Assembly: GCA_020054865.1 (NCBI GenBank)
Contig: JAIHAR010000013.1
Span: forward strand, 1 to 50,735
Reading direction: 5' to 3'
Source of the DNA: Deferribacteraceae bacterium
GTDB lineage: Bacteria > Chrysiogenota > Deferribacteres > Deferribacterales > Deferrivibrionaceae
Length of the DNA: 50,735 bases
A program made the translations under genes and the position numbers. The notes beneath the pieces were generated by a model. That model was not told where the DNA came from, ran no database searches, and was given only the letters and a program-made list of their open reading frames with translations. The first letter of the stretch is position 1. Each line of letters starts with the position of its first letter. Positions 18,040 through 26,486 of the stretch are shown in pieces.

Positions 18040-19032
18040 TTAAATATCCTGAATTTTTAATACAATTTTACCAAAATGTTTATCTTCTTCCATCATTCTG
18101 TGAGCATCAGCAACTTCATCAATAGTGAAAACTTTTGAGATCAAAGGCTTTATAGTGCCATCAGCAAATTTTGGCAGTGCAACTCTTGTAAACTCTGATA
18201 CTATTTCACCTTTTTCACTTACAGGTCTTGACCTTAAAACTGAACCGATAATCTGCTGTCTTTTTACCATCATAAGGGCAAGATTGAGCTCAGCTTTTAT
18301 TCCACTTATAACACCAATAATTATAAGCTTACCTTTATAGGCTAAAGAATTCATGTTTGGTGCAAGATATTTTGCTCCCACATGATCTAAAATCAAATCT
18401 ACGCCTTTTTTATTGGTGAATTCTTTAACAATTAGGGCAAAATCATCTGTTGAAGTATAATCAATTACAAGGTCCACGCCGAGATTTTTTACATTTTCAA
18501 TTTTTGAAGGGTGTGCCGTTACAATAAGTTTTGAGTTTGGAGCAAGTGCTTTGCACAATTGAATGCCGGCTGTATTTACCCCACCGCCACCGCCGTGTAA
18601 AATTGCCGTTTGTCCATCTTTGAACTCACCTATCATGAATATATTCAAAAATGCAGTAATATAAGATTCACATATGCATGCAGCTTCCTCAAAGGTCATA
18701 TTCTCAGGAATTGGCATAAGGTGATTTGCATATGCAACTGCATATTCAGCATATCCACCACCACCTACAAGACTGATTACTCTGTCACCTTTTTTCCACC
18801 CGGTAACATTTTTACCTACCTCTTCTATTACACCAGCAACCTCGAGCCCCAAAATTTCAGAATCGCCTGGGGGAGGTGGGTATTTTCCTTCTCTTTGAAC
18901 CAAATCTGGTCTGTTGATAGAAGTTGCAGCTACCTTGATTAAAACTTGCTCATCATTTGGTACAGGTTTTTCAGCTTCTCCAACAGTCAAAACTTCAAGT
19001 CCCCCAAAACCTTTTAACAAAACAGCCTTCAT
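18040..19032 (-). CDS. MDR-family NAD(P)H:quinone oxidoreductase (PIG3/QorB-like)
   Basis: 330 aa, zinc-free medium-chain dehydrogenase/reductase. The N-terminus (MKAVLLKGFGGLEVL) and INRPDLVQREGKYPPPPG are typical of the PIG3 subgroup of quinone oxidoreductases. The nucleotide-binding segment has AILHGGGGGVNTAGIQLCKA, followed by the DYTS and DLILDHVG motifs. It probably reduces quinones with NADPH. It starts with AAGGAGG before ATG and follows purB by 12 bases, as the last gene of the gph-amidohydrolase-purB unit. Confidence 0.85.
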   Translation of the reverse strand: MKAVLLKGFGGLEVLTVGEAEKPVPNDEQVLIKVAATSINRPDLVQREGKYPPPPGDSEILGLEVAGVIEEVGKNVTGWKKGDRVISLVGGGGYAEYAVAYANHLMPIPENMTFEEAACICESYITAFLNIFMIGEFKDGQTAILHGGGGGVNTAGIQLCKALAPNSKLIVTAHPSKIENVKNLGVDLVIDYTSTDDFALIVKEFTNKKGVDLILDHVGAKYLAPNMNSLAYKGKLIIIGVISGIKAELNLALMMVKRQQIIGSVLRSRPVSEKGEIVSEFTRVALPKFADGTIKPLISKVFTIDEVADAHRMMEEDKHFGKIVLKIQDI

Positions 19033-19044
19033 ACAATCCTCCTT

Positions 19045-20481
19045 TTAAACTTTTATTTCTACATTAAGCCCCAACTCGTCCTTATACTTTTCAATTATCG
19101 GATTAACCTCAGAGTTGATAAAATCCATTACCTGTTCAGGAGCTCTCCCTATAAAATCCTTTGGATTAAGCATATTCTCAATCTCTTCTTTGCTCAATGG
19201 TATGTTTTTATCATTTATCAGCCTTTCAATGAGGTCATTTGGTTTGCCATCAACTTTTACAACTTTCCCGGCATCCATTGAATGCTGCCTTATTATTTCG
19301 TGCATCTCCTGCCTGCTTGCCCCTTTTTTGACTGAAGCCATTATGATATTTTCTGTTGCCATAAATGGAAGCTCTTCCTGTATATGTTTTAAAATCATAT
19401 TTTCATATACAACAAGCCCATTTGTTACATTGTATAATAACTCCAATATGGCATCAATAGTCAAAAATGCTTCCGGTATTGATATTCTTCTGTTTGCCGA
19501 GTCATCGAGCGAACGTTCAAACCACTGTGTTGCATGAGTAAAATAAGGGTTTATGGAAAGTGTAATTACATGTCTTGCAAGAGAACAAATACGTTCACTT
19601 CTCATTGGGTTACGTTTGTATGCCATCGCGCTGGAACCTATCTGGCTTTTTTCAAAAGGCTCTTCTACCTCCTTTAAGTTTTGCAATAACCGCAAATCCG
19701 TAGCCATCTTGTGAGCAGATTCTGCAATGCCTGCAAGGGATTTTAACACTCTGGTGTCTTGTTTTCTTGTATAGGTTTGCCCTGCAATTTTTAAAACTTT
19801 TTCAAATCCCATCTTTTTTGATACAATTTCGTCTAATTTTTTGACTTTTTCATGGTCACCTTCAAATAGACTTAAAAAAGATGCCTGAGTACCGGTAGTC
19901 CCCTTAACCCCCCTAAATTTTAAATTATCCTTTACAAACTCAAGTTCCTCAAAATCAAGCACAAAATCCTGGAGCCAGAGACATGCTCTTTTTCCCACAG
20001 TAGTCAGTTGAGCTGGCTGATAATGAGTAAATCCTAAGGTAGGCACATCTTTATATTTAATGGCAAAATTCTTAATATTATTGATAACATTAACAAGTTT
20101 TTTCAGGACGATATTAAGTCCTTCTTTCATCACAATCAAGTCAGTATTATCACCAACATATGCGCTTGTGGCTCCCAGATGAATTATCGGCATAGCCTTT
20201 GGGCAAACTTTACCGAAAGTATGCACATGAGCCATAACATCGTGCCTGAATTTTTTCTCCATCTCGGCAGCATATTCAAAATCTATATTTTCAATATTCA
20301 ACTTCATTTCGTCTATTTGTTCCTGAGATATATTAAGCCCGAGCTCTTTTTCTGACTCTGCAAGCGCAATCCATAGTTTACGCCAGGTAGTAAATTTCTT
20401 TTTGGCAGAAAAAAGCTCAAGCATCTCACGACTTGCATATCTCTCTGAAAGAGGGTTTTGATAAACGGTATAATCTTTCAT
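19045..20481 (-). CDS. purB: Adenylosuccinate lyase
   Basis: Cleaves adenylosuccinate and SAICAR in purine synthesis. The fumarase/aspartase-superfamily signature [14 protein letters not shown] is present, as are the catalytic His regions ([11 protein letters not shown] and [11 protein letters not shown]). 478 aa, toward the longer, ADSL-like form with PurB C-terminal helices ([14 protein letters not shown]). AAGGAG lies eight bases before the ATG. It follows the amidohydrolase gene by one base. Confidence 0.95.
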   Translation of the reverse strand: MKDYTVYQNPLSERYASREMLELFSAKKKFTTWRKLWIALAESEKELGLNISQEQIDEMKLNIENIDFEYAAEMEKKFRHDVMAHVHTFGKVCPKAMPIIHLGATSAYVGDNTDLIVMKEGLNIVLKKLVNVINNIKNFAIKYKDVPTLGFTHYQPAQLTTVGKRACLWLQDFVLDFEELEFVKDNLKFRGVKGTTGTQASFLSLFEGDHEKVKKLDEIVSKKMGFEKVLKIAGQTYTRKQDTRVLKSLAGIAESAHKMATDLRLLQNLKEVEEPFEKSQIGSSAMAYKRNPMRSERICSLARHVITLSINPYFTHATQWFERSLDDSANRRISIPEAFLTIDAILELLYNVTNGLVVYENMILKHIQEELPFMATENIIMASVKKGASRQEMHEIIRQHSMDAGKVVKVDGKPNDLIERLINDKNIPLSKEEIENMLNPKDFIGRAPEQVMDFINSEVNPIIEKYKDELGLNVEIKV

Positions 20482-20482
20482 C

Positions 20483-21766
20483 TTAGCTCCTTATTTTTTT
20501 ATTCCAATACTTTGCTTTTTCTTTTACTTCTTTTATATCTATTGTTACAAATTCTCTGTTTTTCATCAAACATTTTCCATTAACAAACACATCTGTTACA
20601 TTCGATGGTTCTGCGGTGTATACAAGATGCGAAACAGGGTTGTAAACCGGTAACATGTTTATGTCATCAAAAGAGATAATCATAAAATCGGCATAATTAC
20701 CTTTTTTTAATTCACCGCATTTGTCAAGATTAAGGGCTTTTGCTGCATTTTTTGTTGCCATATTAAATACTTCTTCTGCATTCATCACCGTAGGATCTAA
20801 GTTTAGACCTTTTTGCAACTTTGCAAAATAGGACATTTCTTCAAACATATTAAGACTGTTATTACTTGCATTGCCATCGGTGGCAATGGTGAGATTTGCG
20901 CCTGCTTCTTTGAGTTTATTAGCCTTAATAAAACCACTTGCAAGTTTTAAATTACTTTTAACGCAAGCAGCAATATTTGCTTTCTTACTACCCAATATCT
21001 CTATTTCTTCATCATCAATCCATATAACATGGGCAAAAATAGTGTTGGCATCCAGTAAACCTATCTCATCAAACAACTTTACGGGAGATTTTCCATACCT
21101 TTTAATTATTTCATCAACTTCCCACTTTGTTTCAGCCAGATGTGTATGTATCTGTATTTTGTGCCTTATTGAAAAATCTATACATTTTCTATAATTTTCA
21201 GGACTAACGGTATAAGGAGCGTGAGGACAAACAGAAATTTTTATAAGTTCATCAGATTTAAATTCTTCAATTAAATCCTCAATCCTTTTTAAATAATCAT
21301 CGGAATTTTTTGCAAATTTTGTTGGAAAATCAAGTACACCGCCACCTACTACACCTCTTAGACCAACATCACTAAGCGCTCTTCCAATATTTTTTGAAAA
21401 AAAATACATATCGTTTGCACAGATTGTCCCTGACCTTATCATTTCAGCTGCTGCCAAAATTGTAGCGTCGTATACAAAATGCTCATCAAGCATTTTACTT
21501 TCAGCAGGCCATATGTGCTCTTCAAGCCAGTTTTTTAAAGGCAAATCATCAGCAAGTCCTCTAAAATATGACATTGGAAGATGTGTATGTGAGTTTATGA
21601 AAGCCGGAAAAACACCAGAATTACCTCTTTCAAGTATCTCGTATGTTTTATCGGATAGGGTTTCAGTAATGCCTTCGATAATATTGTTATTTACAAGCAG
21701 ATATTTATCTTGATGAAGTTTATTGTTATAGTAAATAAATTTTGCTTTTATAGCCAATTTACCCAT
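20483..21766 (-). CDS. COG0402 amidohydrolase (MTA/SAH deaminase type; candidate aminodeoxyfutalosine deaminase)
   Basis: Metal-dependent amidohydrolase of about 427 aa. The HxH metal motif is in [20 protein letters not shown], followed by [10 protein letters not shown], which is typical of MtaD-type 5'-methylthioadenosine/S-adenosylhomocysteine deaminases. Later metal ligands are in [15 protein letters not shown] and [12 protein letters not shown]. The preferred start is the ATG at 21766 (AAGGGAG upstream); upstream ATGs at 21769 and 21787 are possible. It overlaps gph. Some members deaminate 6-aminodeoxyfutalosine, and mqnD is present in the window, so that substrate is a reasonable alternative. 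Confidence 0.85.
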   Translation of the reverse strand: MGKLAIKAKFIYYNNKLHQDKYLLVNNNIIEGITETLSDKTYEILERGNSGVFPAFINSHTHLPMSYFRGLADDLPLKNWLEEHIWPAESKMLDEHFVYDATILAAAEMIRSGTICANDMYFFSKNIGRALSDVGLRGVVGGGVLDFPTKFAKNSDDYLKRIEDLIEEFKSDELIKISVCPHAPYTVSPENYRKCIDFSIRHKIQIHTHLAETKWEVDEIIKRYGKSPVKLFDEIGLLDANTIFAHVIWIDDEEIEILGSKKANIAACVKSNLKLASGFIKANKLKEAGANLTIATDGNASNNSLNMFEEMSYFAKLQKGLNLDPTVMNAEEVFNMATKNAAKALNLDKCGELKKGNYADFMIISFDDINMLPVYNPVSHLVYTAEPSNVTDVFVNGKCLMKNREFVTIDIKEVKEKAKYWNKKIRS

Positions 21767-21777
21767 CATTTCTCCCT

Positions 21778-22407
21778 TTATTTGCATATATTGAGCAAAT
21801 CTTTCACTTTTTTTACACTAAAATCTGGCTTGACATCTCTTAACTTACCATAACCATATTCACAAAAACAAGTTTTTATATTGGCGTTTTTCCCTGCTTC
21901 TATATCTGTGTAATTGTCCCCTATAATTATTGCTTTTGAAGGGATTAATTGATTATTATTCAATATAGTATTAATCGGAGTAGGGGATGGTTTCTTTTCC
22001 GGAAATGAGTCAGCACCATACCATTCATCAAAATATTTATCTAATCTGTAATATTTAACAAGATAATCAGTATTATCAAAAGCTTTATTTGACAGTATGA
22101 TTAATTTTTTGTCATTATATTTAAGTTGCTCAAAAACTTCGAAAATATTTTCAAAAGGTTTTGTTTTATTGGTTTGATTTTTTTGATAAATTTTCCTGAA
22201 ATGTGTTTCGTATTCTTCTTTAAAGACAGTATCACCTATTGCCCTTTGAACAAGAGCTTTAAAACCGTCCCCAACATAGCTCTTGGTAGTCTCAATATCA
22301 AATGTTTGCAAATTAAAAAATTGTAGAGTTGAAGTAAGGGAATCGTGAATATCTTCTATTGTATCAAGGATTGTACCATCAAGGTCAAATATGAACAATT
22401 CAAACAT
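21778..22407 (-). CDS. HAD-family hydrolase, phosphoglycolate phosphatase-like
   Basis: 209 aa, HAD subfamily IA. Motif I is FIFDLDGTILDT, motif II is LIILSNKA, the motif III lysine lies in FPEKKPSPTP, and motif IV is IIGDNYTDIEAGKNA. The helical cap sits between motifs I and II. It probably removes phosphate from a small metabolite (2-phosphoglycolate is the family's usual guess; pyrophosphatase PpaX is an alternative). GAGGGTG precedes the ATG. It is first in the minus-strand unit with the amidohydrolase and purB. Confidence 0.82.
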   Translation of the reverse strand: MFELFIFDLDGTILDTIEDIHDSLTSTLQFFNLQTFDIETTKSYVGDGFKALVQRAIGDTVFKEEYETHFRKIYQKNQTNKTKPFENIFEVFEQLKYNDKKLIILSNKAFDNTDYLVKYYRLDKYFDEWYGADSFPEKKPSPTPINTILNNNQLIPSKAIIIGDNYTDIEAGKNANIKTCFCEYGYGKLRDVKPDFSVKKVKDLLNICK

Positions 22408-22491
22408 TTTTCACCCTCAATTATTAATTTTAAGAGGATACAAAAATAAAATTTAAAATCAACAGATTTTGAAAAAAATAAAAAAGAAAGT

Positions 22492-22521
22492 TTGATAAAA
22501 AAAGCGGGCCTAAGCCCGCTT
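22492..22521 (-). terminator. Intrinsic terminator of the cold-shock gene
   Basis: On the minus strand AAGCGGGC, loop TTAG, GCCCGCTT (arms at 22514-22521 and 22502-22509), followed by a run of T. It lies just past the csp stop codon. Confidence 0.92.
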
Positions 22522-22531
22522 AAATTTTAAA

Positions 22532-22732
22532 TTAAAGACTTACAACATTAACTGCTGCAGGTCCTTTTCCGGTTTTTTCAATTTCAAACTGCACTTTCTC
22601 ACCTTCAGCAAGAGTTCTGAAACCCTCTTTTTGAATTGAAGTGTGATGAACAAATACATCCTCACCATTTTCCTGTGTGATGAAACCAAAACCTTTTGTG
22701 TCGTTAAACCACTTAACTGTTCCTTTGAGCAT
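22532..22732 (-). CDS. csp: Cold-shock family RNA-binding protein
   Basis: 66-aa single cold-shock domain. RNP1 is KGFGFI and RNP2 is VFVHHT, in a five-strand OB fold beginning [14 protein letters not shown] and ending [10 protein letters not shown]. It binds single-stranded RNA/DNA and in other bacteria acts as an RNA chaperone and antiterminator. The start is the ATG at 22732 with GAGGT six bases upstream; a longer in-frame extension has no ribosome binding site. An intrinsic terminator lies in its own 5' region (22769-22795) and another behind the gene. Confidence 0.96.
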   Translation of the reverse strand: MLKGTVKWFNDTKGFGFITQENGEDVFVHHTSIQKEGFRTLAEGEKVQFEIEKTGKGPAAVNVVSL

Positions 22733-22768
22733 TTTTACCTCGCAAATTATAAAATATTTTACAGCATA

Positions 22769-22795
22769 AAAAAAATGCCGTGCTGGATGCACGGC
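22769..22795 (-). terminator. Intrinsic terminator in the leader of the cold-shock gene
   Basis: On the minus strand GCCGTGC, loop ATCCA, GCACGGC, then A and eight T. The arms at 22789-22795 and 22777-22783 pair perfectly over 7 bp. It sits ~40 bases before the csp start codon. It either ends a short separate RNA or attenuates csp. Confidence 0.8.
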
Positions 22796-22837
22796 TCTTT
22801 AGTCTTTTTAAACTGCTGTACTACCAACTCTTGCATA

Positions 22838-22865
22838 ACTATACACCAATAATTTATTTATGCAA
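22838..22865 (-). promoter_or_regulatory. Candidate promoter for the csp leader / small RNA
   Basis: On the minus strand TTGCAT (22865-22860), a 16-base spacer and TATAGT (22843-22838). The predicted transcript start near 22831 would give a ~65-nt RNA ending at the leader terminator, or a ~100-nt csp leader on read-through. A TATAAT nearer the gene (22751-22746) would start transcription inside the ribosome binding site and so is unlikely to be the csp promoter. Confidence 0.5.
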
Positions 22866-22891
22866 GCTTTTTATTTAAAAAATAAAAATAA

Positions 22892-22920
22892 TTGACAACT
22901 TTTTTAAAAATTAATATAAA
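22892..22920 (+). promoter_or_regulatory. Promoter of tRNA-Arg
   Basis: TTGACA (22892-22897), exactly 17 bases, TATAAA (22915-22920). The tRNA begins 23 bases after the -10. This is one of the best vegetative promoters in the window. Confidence 0.85.
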
Positions 22921-22943
22921 CAAACCTCACTTGTCTTTATGAT

Positions 22944-23017
22944 GCGCCCTTAGCTCAATTGGATAGAGCGTTTGACTACGGATCAAAAGGTTGGGGGTTC
23001 GACTCCTCCAGGGCGCG
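22944..23017 (+). tRNA. tRNA-Arg (anticodon ACG)
   Basis: Full cloverleaf: acceptor GCGCCCT (22944-22950) with AGGGCGC (23010-23016); D-stem GCTC/GAGC; anticodon stem TTTGA/TCAAA with loop CTACGGA, giving anticodon ACG (22978-22980). The T-arm is GGGGG-TTCGACT-CCTCC (one G-U pair), and the discriminator base is G. CCA is not encoded. A34 would be edited to inosine by TadA, whose gene is at 2793. Confidence 0.97.
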
Positions 23018-23045
23018 TATTCAAATATTTTGACTGGGCGTATAT

Positions 23046-23633
23046 ATGCAAAAAATATTTATATCTGATATAGTTTTTTCAGAGCAGTACTTCCCTGAAC
23101 TATCTAAAAATACTGGTTTTTTTGTGCCATATATAGATTATATTGATATGATTGAAGAAAACTTAATAAAGGGTGGAGAAATATTGGTGGGGTGGTCAGC
23201 AGGCGCACATTTGATAAGTAAAAATATAAATACTTTTTGCAATAAATGGAAAAAAATAATTCTCATTAACCCATACTCAAGACTTACCGACAACATATCA
23301 GAGCAAAGTATTGATACGCTAATAAAGGGGCTTGGCAAAGATTTTACCAAAACAATCAGTTATTATCTTTCAAAAACCGGGGCAAATACAAAAATTTTAC
23401 CTGATGAAAGTATAAAAAAGCAATTGATCGAAACTCTCCTATATTTTAAAGAATCTGAAGTTAAATCAGAAAGCAGTGCTTCAAATATTGATATAGTTTA
23501 TGGTAGTGCAAATCAGATTATAAAAAGGTCTACTATATTAAATTTTCTTAAAATATTTAAAAATGCAAGATTCATGGAGGTAGATCAGCCTCATTTTATT
23601 TCTGAGTCATTATTATTAAGCCTTATTCATTAA
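23046..23633 (+). CDS. Small alpha/beta hydrolase (possible BioH/BioG/BioV-like esterase)
   Basis: 195 aa. A nucleophile-elbow motif GWSAG (VGWSAGAH, near residue 58) fits an alpha/beta hydrolase. A late Asp (NIDIVYGSAN) and His (DQPHF near the C-terminus) could complete the triad. The size is short for the fold but comparable with the compact pimeloyl-ACP methyl ester esterases BioG/BioV, which are very divergent. The gene starts 28 bases after tRNA-Arg with no good ribosome binding site or promoter of its own, so it is probably read through from the tRNA promoter. No biotin genes are in view, so the substrate is unknown. Confidence 0.6.
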   Translation: MQKIFISDIVFSEQYFPELSKNTGFFVPYIDYIDMIEENLIKGGEILVGWSAGAHLISKNINTFCNKWKKIILINPYSRLTDNISEQSIDTLIKGLGKDFTKTISYYLSKTGANTKILPDESIKKQLIETLLYFKESEVKSESSASNIDIVYGSANQIIKRSTILNFLKIFKNARFMEVDQPHFISESLLLSLIH

Positions 23634-23668
23634 TCTGTTTAGTTATCCTGAAAATATTCATAAATTGC

Positions 23669-23697
23669 TTGACAAAGCACTCAAGTTTTATTTAAAC
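23669..23697 (+). promoter_or_regulatory. Candidate promoter of the first XRE-cupin regulator
   Basis: TTGACA (23669-23674) followed after 16-17 bases by TTTAAAC (23691-23697). The -35 is perfect, the -10 is weak. It lies ~40 bases before the start codon. Confidence 0.5.
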
Positions 23698-23734
23698 TGA
23701 AAAAAGATAAATCTAATCAAACAGGAAGTGGAGC

Positions 23735-24307
23735 ATGGGAAACTTTGATATCAATATCGGAGAAAGAGTAAAGAAACTCAGAAATGAAAGGGAACTTACA
23801 CTTCAGGATGTTGCCAACCTTACGGGATTTTCAAAGGCCTTGATTTCACAAATTGAAAATAATGTTGTTACCCCTCCCATAAATACTCTGGCAAAAATTG
23901 CAAAAGTATTAAACGTAAAGATGACATATTTTTTTGAAGAAGAAATCAATTATAAGGACTACTACCTTGTTGCTTCCGATAAAAGAAAGTTTGTTTTCAG
24001 AGAGGGAGCAAAACATGGTTACCTTTATGAGGAGCTTGCATCGATAAAAAACAATGACCTTTTTGAAACCTTTATTGTGTCTGTTAAGCCTGGCACCGGG
24101 GAGAAAAAGCTCTTCAGTCATGATGGATACGAATTTATGTTTTTATTGAAAGGGCATATCAGAATGTACCTTAATCAAGATATAGTTGAACTGAAAGAAG
24201 GGGACAGCATCGCATTTAATTCAAAAATTCCCCATTACGCTGAAAGTCTCATAAATGATGATTCAAAAGTGCTTTCTGTGAGGGTTAAAAATATAAACTT
24301 GAAATAA
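23735..24307 (+). CDS. XRE-family transcriptional regulator with C-terminal cupin domain (copy 1)
   Basis: 190 aa. An HTH_XRE domain spans residues ~8-62 (RVKKLRNERELTLQDVA ... SKALISQIENN), a cupin_2 domain ~100-185 (GYEFMFLLKGHIRMYL, LKEGDSIAFNSKIPHYAE). This architecture is typical of ligand-sensing repressors (PuuR-like). The ligand is not evident. It has a paralogue at 25943; the two flank a minus-strand kinase/gamma-carbonic anhydrase pair. Its stop codon abuts the stop of the convergent carbonic anhydrase gene with no spacer. Confidence 0.9.
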   Translation: MGNFDINIGERVKKLRNERELTLQDVANLTGFSKALISQIENNVVTPPINTLAKIAKVLNVKMTYFFEEEINYKDYYLVASDKRKFVFREGAKHGYLYEELASIKNNDLFETFIVSVKPGTGEKKLFSHDGYEFMFLLKGHIRMYLNQDIVELKEGDSIAFNSKIPHYAESLINDDSKVLSVRVKNINLK

Positions 24308-24832
24308 TCAATACAATTTCAAATCGAGATAAATATCTTTATATTTTAAGTACCTTTGTGCATTATTTTTAATCATTTCAAGATCTGATTCTGTAAGATG
24401 CCTGGCAACCTTTGCAGGGTTACCGACTATAAGGCTATTTTCAGGAAAATTTTTATTGGGCGGAACAACCGCCCCGGCAGCCACCAGGGAATTTCTTGAA
24501 ATTACTGAGTTATCAAGTATAACGGCACCAATTCCTATAAGACAGTCATCTTCAATTTTACAGCCATGAAGTGTAACACTGTGGGCTATACTTACTCTTT
24601 TCCCTATTTCAGTAGGGTATTTGTCTTTGGTTACATGTATAATTGAGCCATCTTGTATGTTTGTATCATCATCAATTTTAATATAATTTACATCCCCTCT
24701 TATTACAACATTATACCAGATACTTACATTATCTCCTATTGTCACATCACCAATAACAACAGCATTTTTTGCGATAAACACATTTTTTCCGAGTTTTGGC
24801 TTCAATAATAGTCGATTTCTTACATTTTCCAT
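24308..24832 (-). CDS. Gamma-carbonic anhydrase family hexapeptide protein
   Basis: 174-aa left-handed beta-helix protein with repeated hexapeptides (IGDVTIGDNVSIWYNVVIRGD). The three zinc histidines are visible (IIHVTK, SIAHSVTLHGC), and the family tail VVGNPAKVARHL-type sequence (IVGNPAKVARHL) is present. It may be a carbonic anhydrase or one of the many YrdA/CaiE-like homologues without proven activity. It starts two bases after the histidine kinase stop and is probably co-transcribed with it. Confidence 0.88.
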   Translation of the reverse strand: MENVRNRLLLKPKLGKNVFIAKNAVVIGDVTIGDNVSIWYNVVIRGDVNYIKIDDDTNIQDGSIIHVTKDKYPTEIGKRVSIAHSVTLHGCKIEDDCLIGIGAVILDNSVISRNSLVAAGAVVPPNKNFPENSLIVGNPAKVARHLTESDLEMIKNNAQRYLKYKDIYLDLKLY

Positions 24833-24834
24833 TA

Positions 24835-25896
24835 TTATACTCTCTTGAGTTTAATTTTTATTGTTGTACCAAAATCTTCCTCTGAATGTATGTAAAAAAT
24901 ACCACCCATCTTTTCTATCAAATATTTTGCAATTGCAAAACTAAATCCTTTCTTTTCAGAATCAAGCTGTTCGATTCTGCCATACTCATTAAATTGAGCG
25001 ATAAAAGGTTCCATTATTTCATTAAGCTTGTCTTGCGGAATACCTTTACCCGTATCTTTAATTATTATCTCAACATTTTCATTATCAGATGTAATCCTAA
25101 AAAGTATTTCACCTTTTTCGGTATATTTAACTGCGTTGTCAATAAACTGAGTCAATGCCCTGAGAAGATTTTTTTCATCAGCAATAACATTTGGTACATT
25201 TTCATCAATTTCATAATTAAAAATTATCTTCTGGTTATCTTTCAAAAGCCCTTTTGCAAGAGAAACAATCGATTCATAAACCACATGAAGTGAAATCTCC
25301 TGCGGCCTTATTTCAGTAATATTGGTTTCAAGTTTTGCAATATTTAGTATGTTGTTAATTAAGTTTAAAAGCCTTTTGCTGGAGTCATGAATAACCTTAA
25401 TCATTTCTTTAAAATCGTCGCCATCAGGTCTGTAATTTTCATCAGTCATTATGGTTGTAAATCCTATAATTGCATTAAGAGGAGTCCTTAACTCATGGGA
25501 AACATTGACCAAAAACTTACCCCTATAGTCTGAAACTTCCTGCAACTCTTTTTTTGACTTTATCAATTGTAAATTCAGTGCTTTCAACTCTGCATTTGAT
25601 GTTTCAAGCTCATTTAATGCTTCTTTGTTTTTTGCTGCTTCTTTTTTGTAATCATCTCTAACCTTTTCAAACTGAATATTTAAAGTGTTTAGCTTATCTT
25701 TTAACTTTATATATTTATTTAAAGTGTAGTATATTGAGACAGAATACCCGATGATAGAAATTGTAACAATAATTGAAAGAAAAATATAAAATTGATTATT
25801 TATTAAATACAGTACCAGAGATATGTTTAAAAGCGCAATAAACAAAATAATTAACAGATTCAATAAATTTAACTTAAATACTTGACTATTTCCCAT
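24835..25896 (-). CDS. Membrane sensor histidine kinase
   Basis: 353 aa. Two transmembrane helices (~11-31 and ~36-58) have almost no periplasmic loop. A coiled coil (~65-125), HisKA with NVSHELRTPLNAIIGF (His134) and HATPase_c follow. The N-box (FIDNAVKYT) and G1 (DTGKGIP) are good, but the G2 box reads GFSFAIA instead of the usual GTGLGLA, so nucleotide-lid behaviour may be altered. No response regulator gene is adjacent (orphan kinase). It diverges from the second XRE-cupin gene, whose -35 element lies inside its first codons. Confidence 0.9.
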   Translation of the reverse strand: MGNSQVFKLNLLNLLIILFIALLNISLVLYLINNQFYIFLSIIVTISIIGYSVSIYYTLNKYIKLKDKLNTLNIQFEKVRDDYKKEAAKNKEALNELETSNAELKALNLQLIKSKKELQEVSDYRGKFLVNVSHELRTPLNAIIGFTTIMTDENYRPDGDDFKEMIKVIHDSSKRLLNLINNILNIAKLETNITEIRPQEISLHVVYESIVSLAKGLLKDNQKIIFNYEIDENVPNVIADEKNLLRALTQFIDNAVKYTEKGEILFRITSDNENVEIIIKDTGKGIPQDKLNEIMEPFIAQFNEYGRIEQLDSEKKGFSFAIAKYLIEKMGGIFYIHSEEDFGTTIKIKLKRV

Positions 25897-25910
25897 AAGT
25901 TTAATATATA
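25882..25910 (+). promoter_or_regulatory. Candidate promoter of the second XRE-cupin regulator
   Basis: TTGACT (25882-25887), a 17-base spacer and TATATA (25905-25910), with TATAAT overlapping at 25907. The -35 overlaps the start of the divergent histidine kinase gene. Confidence 0.55.
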
Positions 25911-25942
25911 ATTCAAATATAAATAAATTGCAAGGAGATAAG

Positions 25943-26479
25943 ATGAGTTACGGAGCCAAATTAAAAGATATAAGAAAAAAACTTGGTATGACACTGGAAG
26001 ATATTTCGCAAAAAACCGGCTTTACAAAAAGTTTTATCAGCCAGATTGAAAATGGAAAAAATTCACCATCTATCTCATCTTTGAAAAAAATATGTTATGC
26101 ATTGGGGACTACTATAAGCGAACTATTTGAAGATGAAAGGAATATTGTTCACAAATTCACAAACTCCGATTACAAAATTTTAAAGAATAAAAGTCTTTCC
26201 ATGGCTTTTCTTGCATCCAAGCTTGTTAATCGAAAGCTTGAGCCGATGCTAATAGAAATTGACCCGCACTCAGAAACAGGCTCTGATTATTACAGACATA
26301 CCGGTGAAGAATTTGGATATGTCCTTGAGGGGACTTTAACGGTTGTAATAGGTAACGATGAATACGTGTTAAAAGAGGGGGATTCTATTTACTTTAGCTC
26401 AAACCTCCCTCACAAGTTAAAAAATAAAAACGACACAAAATTGAAAGCTTTTTGGGTAGGTACACCACCAAGTTTTTAA
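25943..26479 (+). CDS. XRE-family transcriptional regulator with C-terminal cupin domain (copy 2)
   Basis: 178 aa from the ATG at 25943 (AAGGAG five bases upstream; an in-frame TTG at 25928 lies before that site). HTH_XRE spans residues ~4-60 (LKDIRKKLGMTLEDISQ ... KSFISQIENGKNSPS), cupin_2 ~105-175 (TGEEFGYVLEGTLTVVI, LKEGDSIYFSSNLPHKL). It is about the same size as the regulator at 23735 and clearly paralogous. It lies directly before the palindrome at 26487 and the panB leader; a role in controlling either itself or panBCD is possible but unproven. Confidence 0.9.
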   Translation: MSYGAKLKDIRKKLGMTLEDISQKTGFTKSFISQIENGKNSPSISSLKKICYALGTTISELFEDERNIVHKFTNSDYKILKNKSLSMAFLASKLVNRKLEPMLIEIDPHSETGSDYYRHTGEEFGYVLEGTLTVVIGNDEYVLKEGDSIYFSSNLPHKLKNKNDTKLKAFWVGTPPSF

Positions 26480-26486
26480 AATTTGT

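Noticed and set aside
22761-22836. A 25-codon minus-strand frame (MQELVVQQFKK...) over the csp leader
   Set aside because: Its ATG lies two bases from the predicted -10 box, no ribosome binding site is present and it runs through the terminator hairpin; better explained as non-coding RNA.
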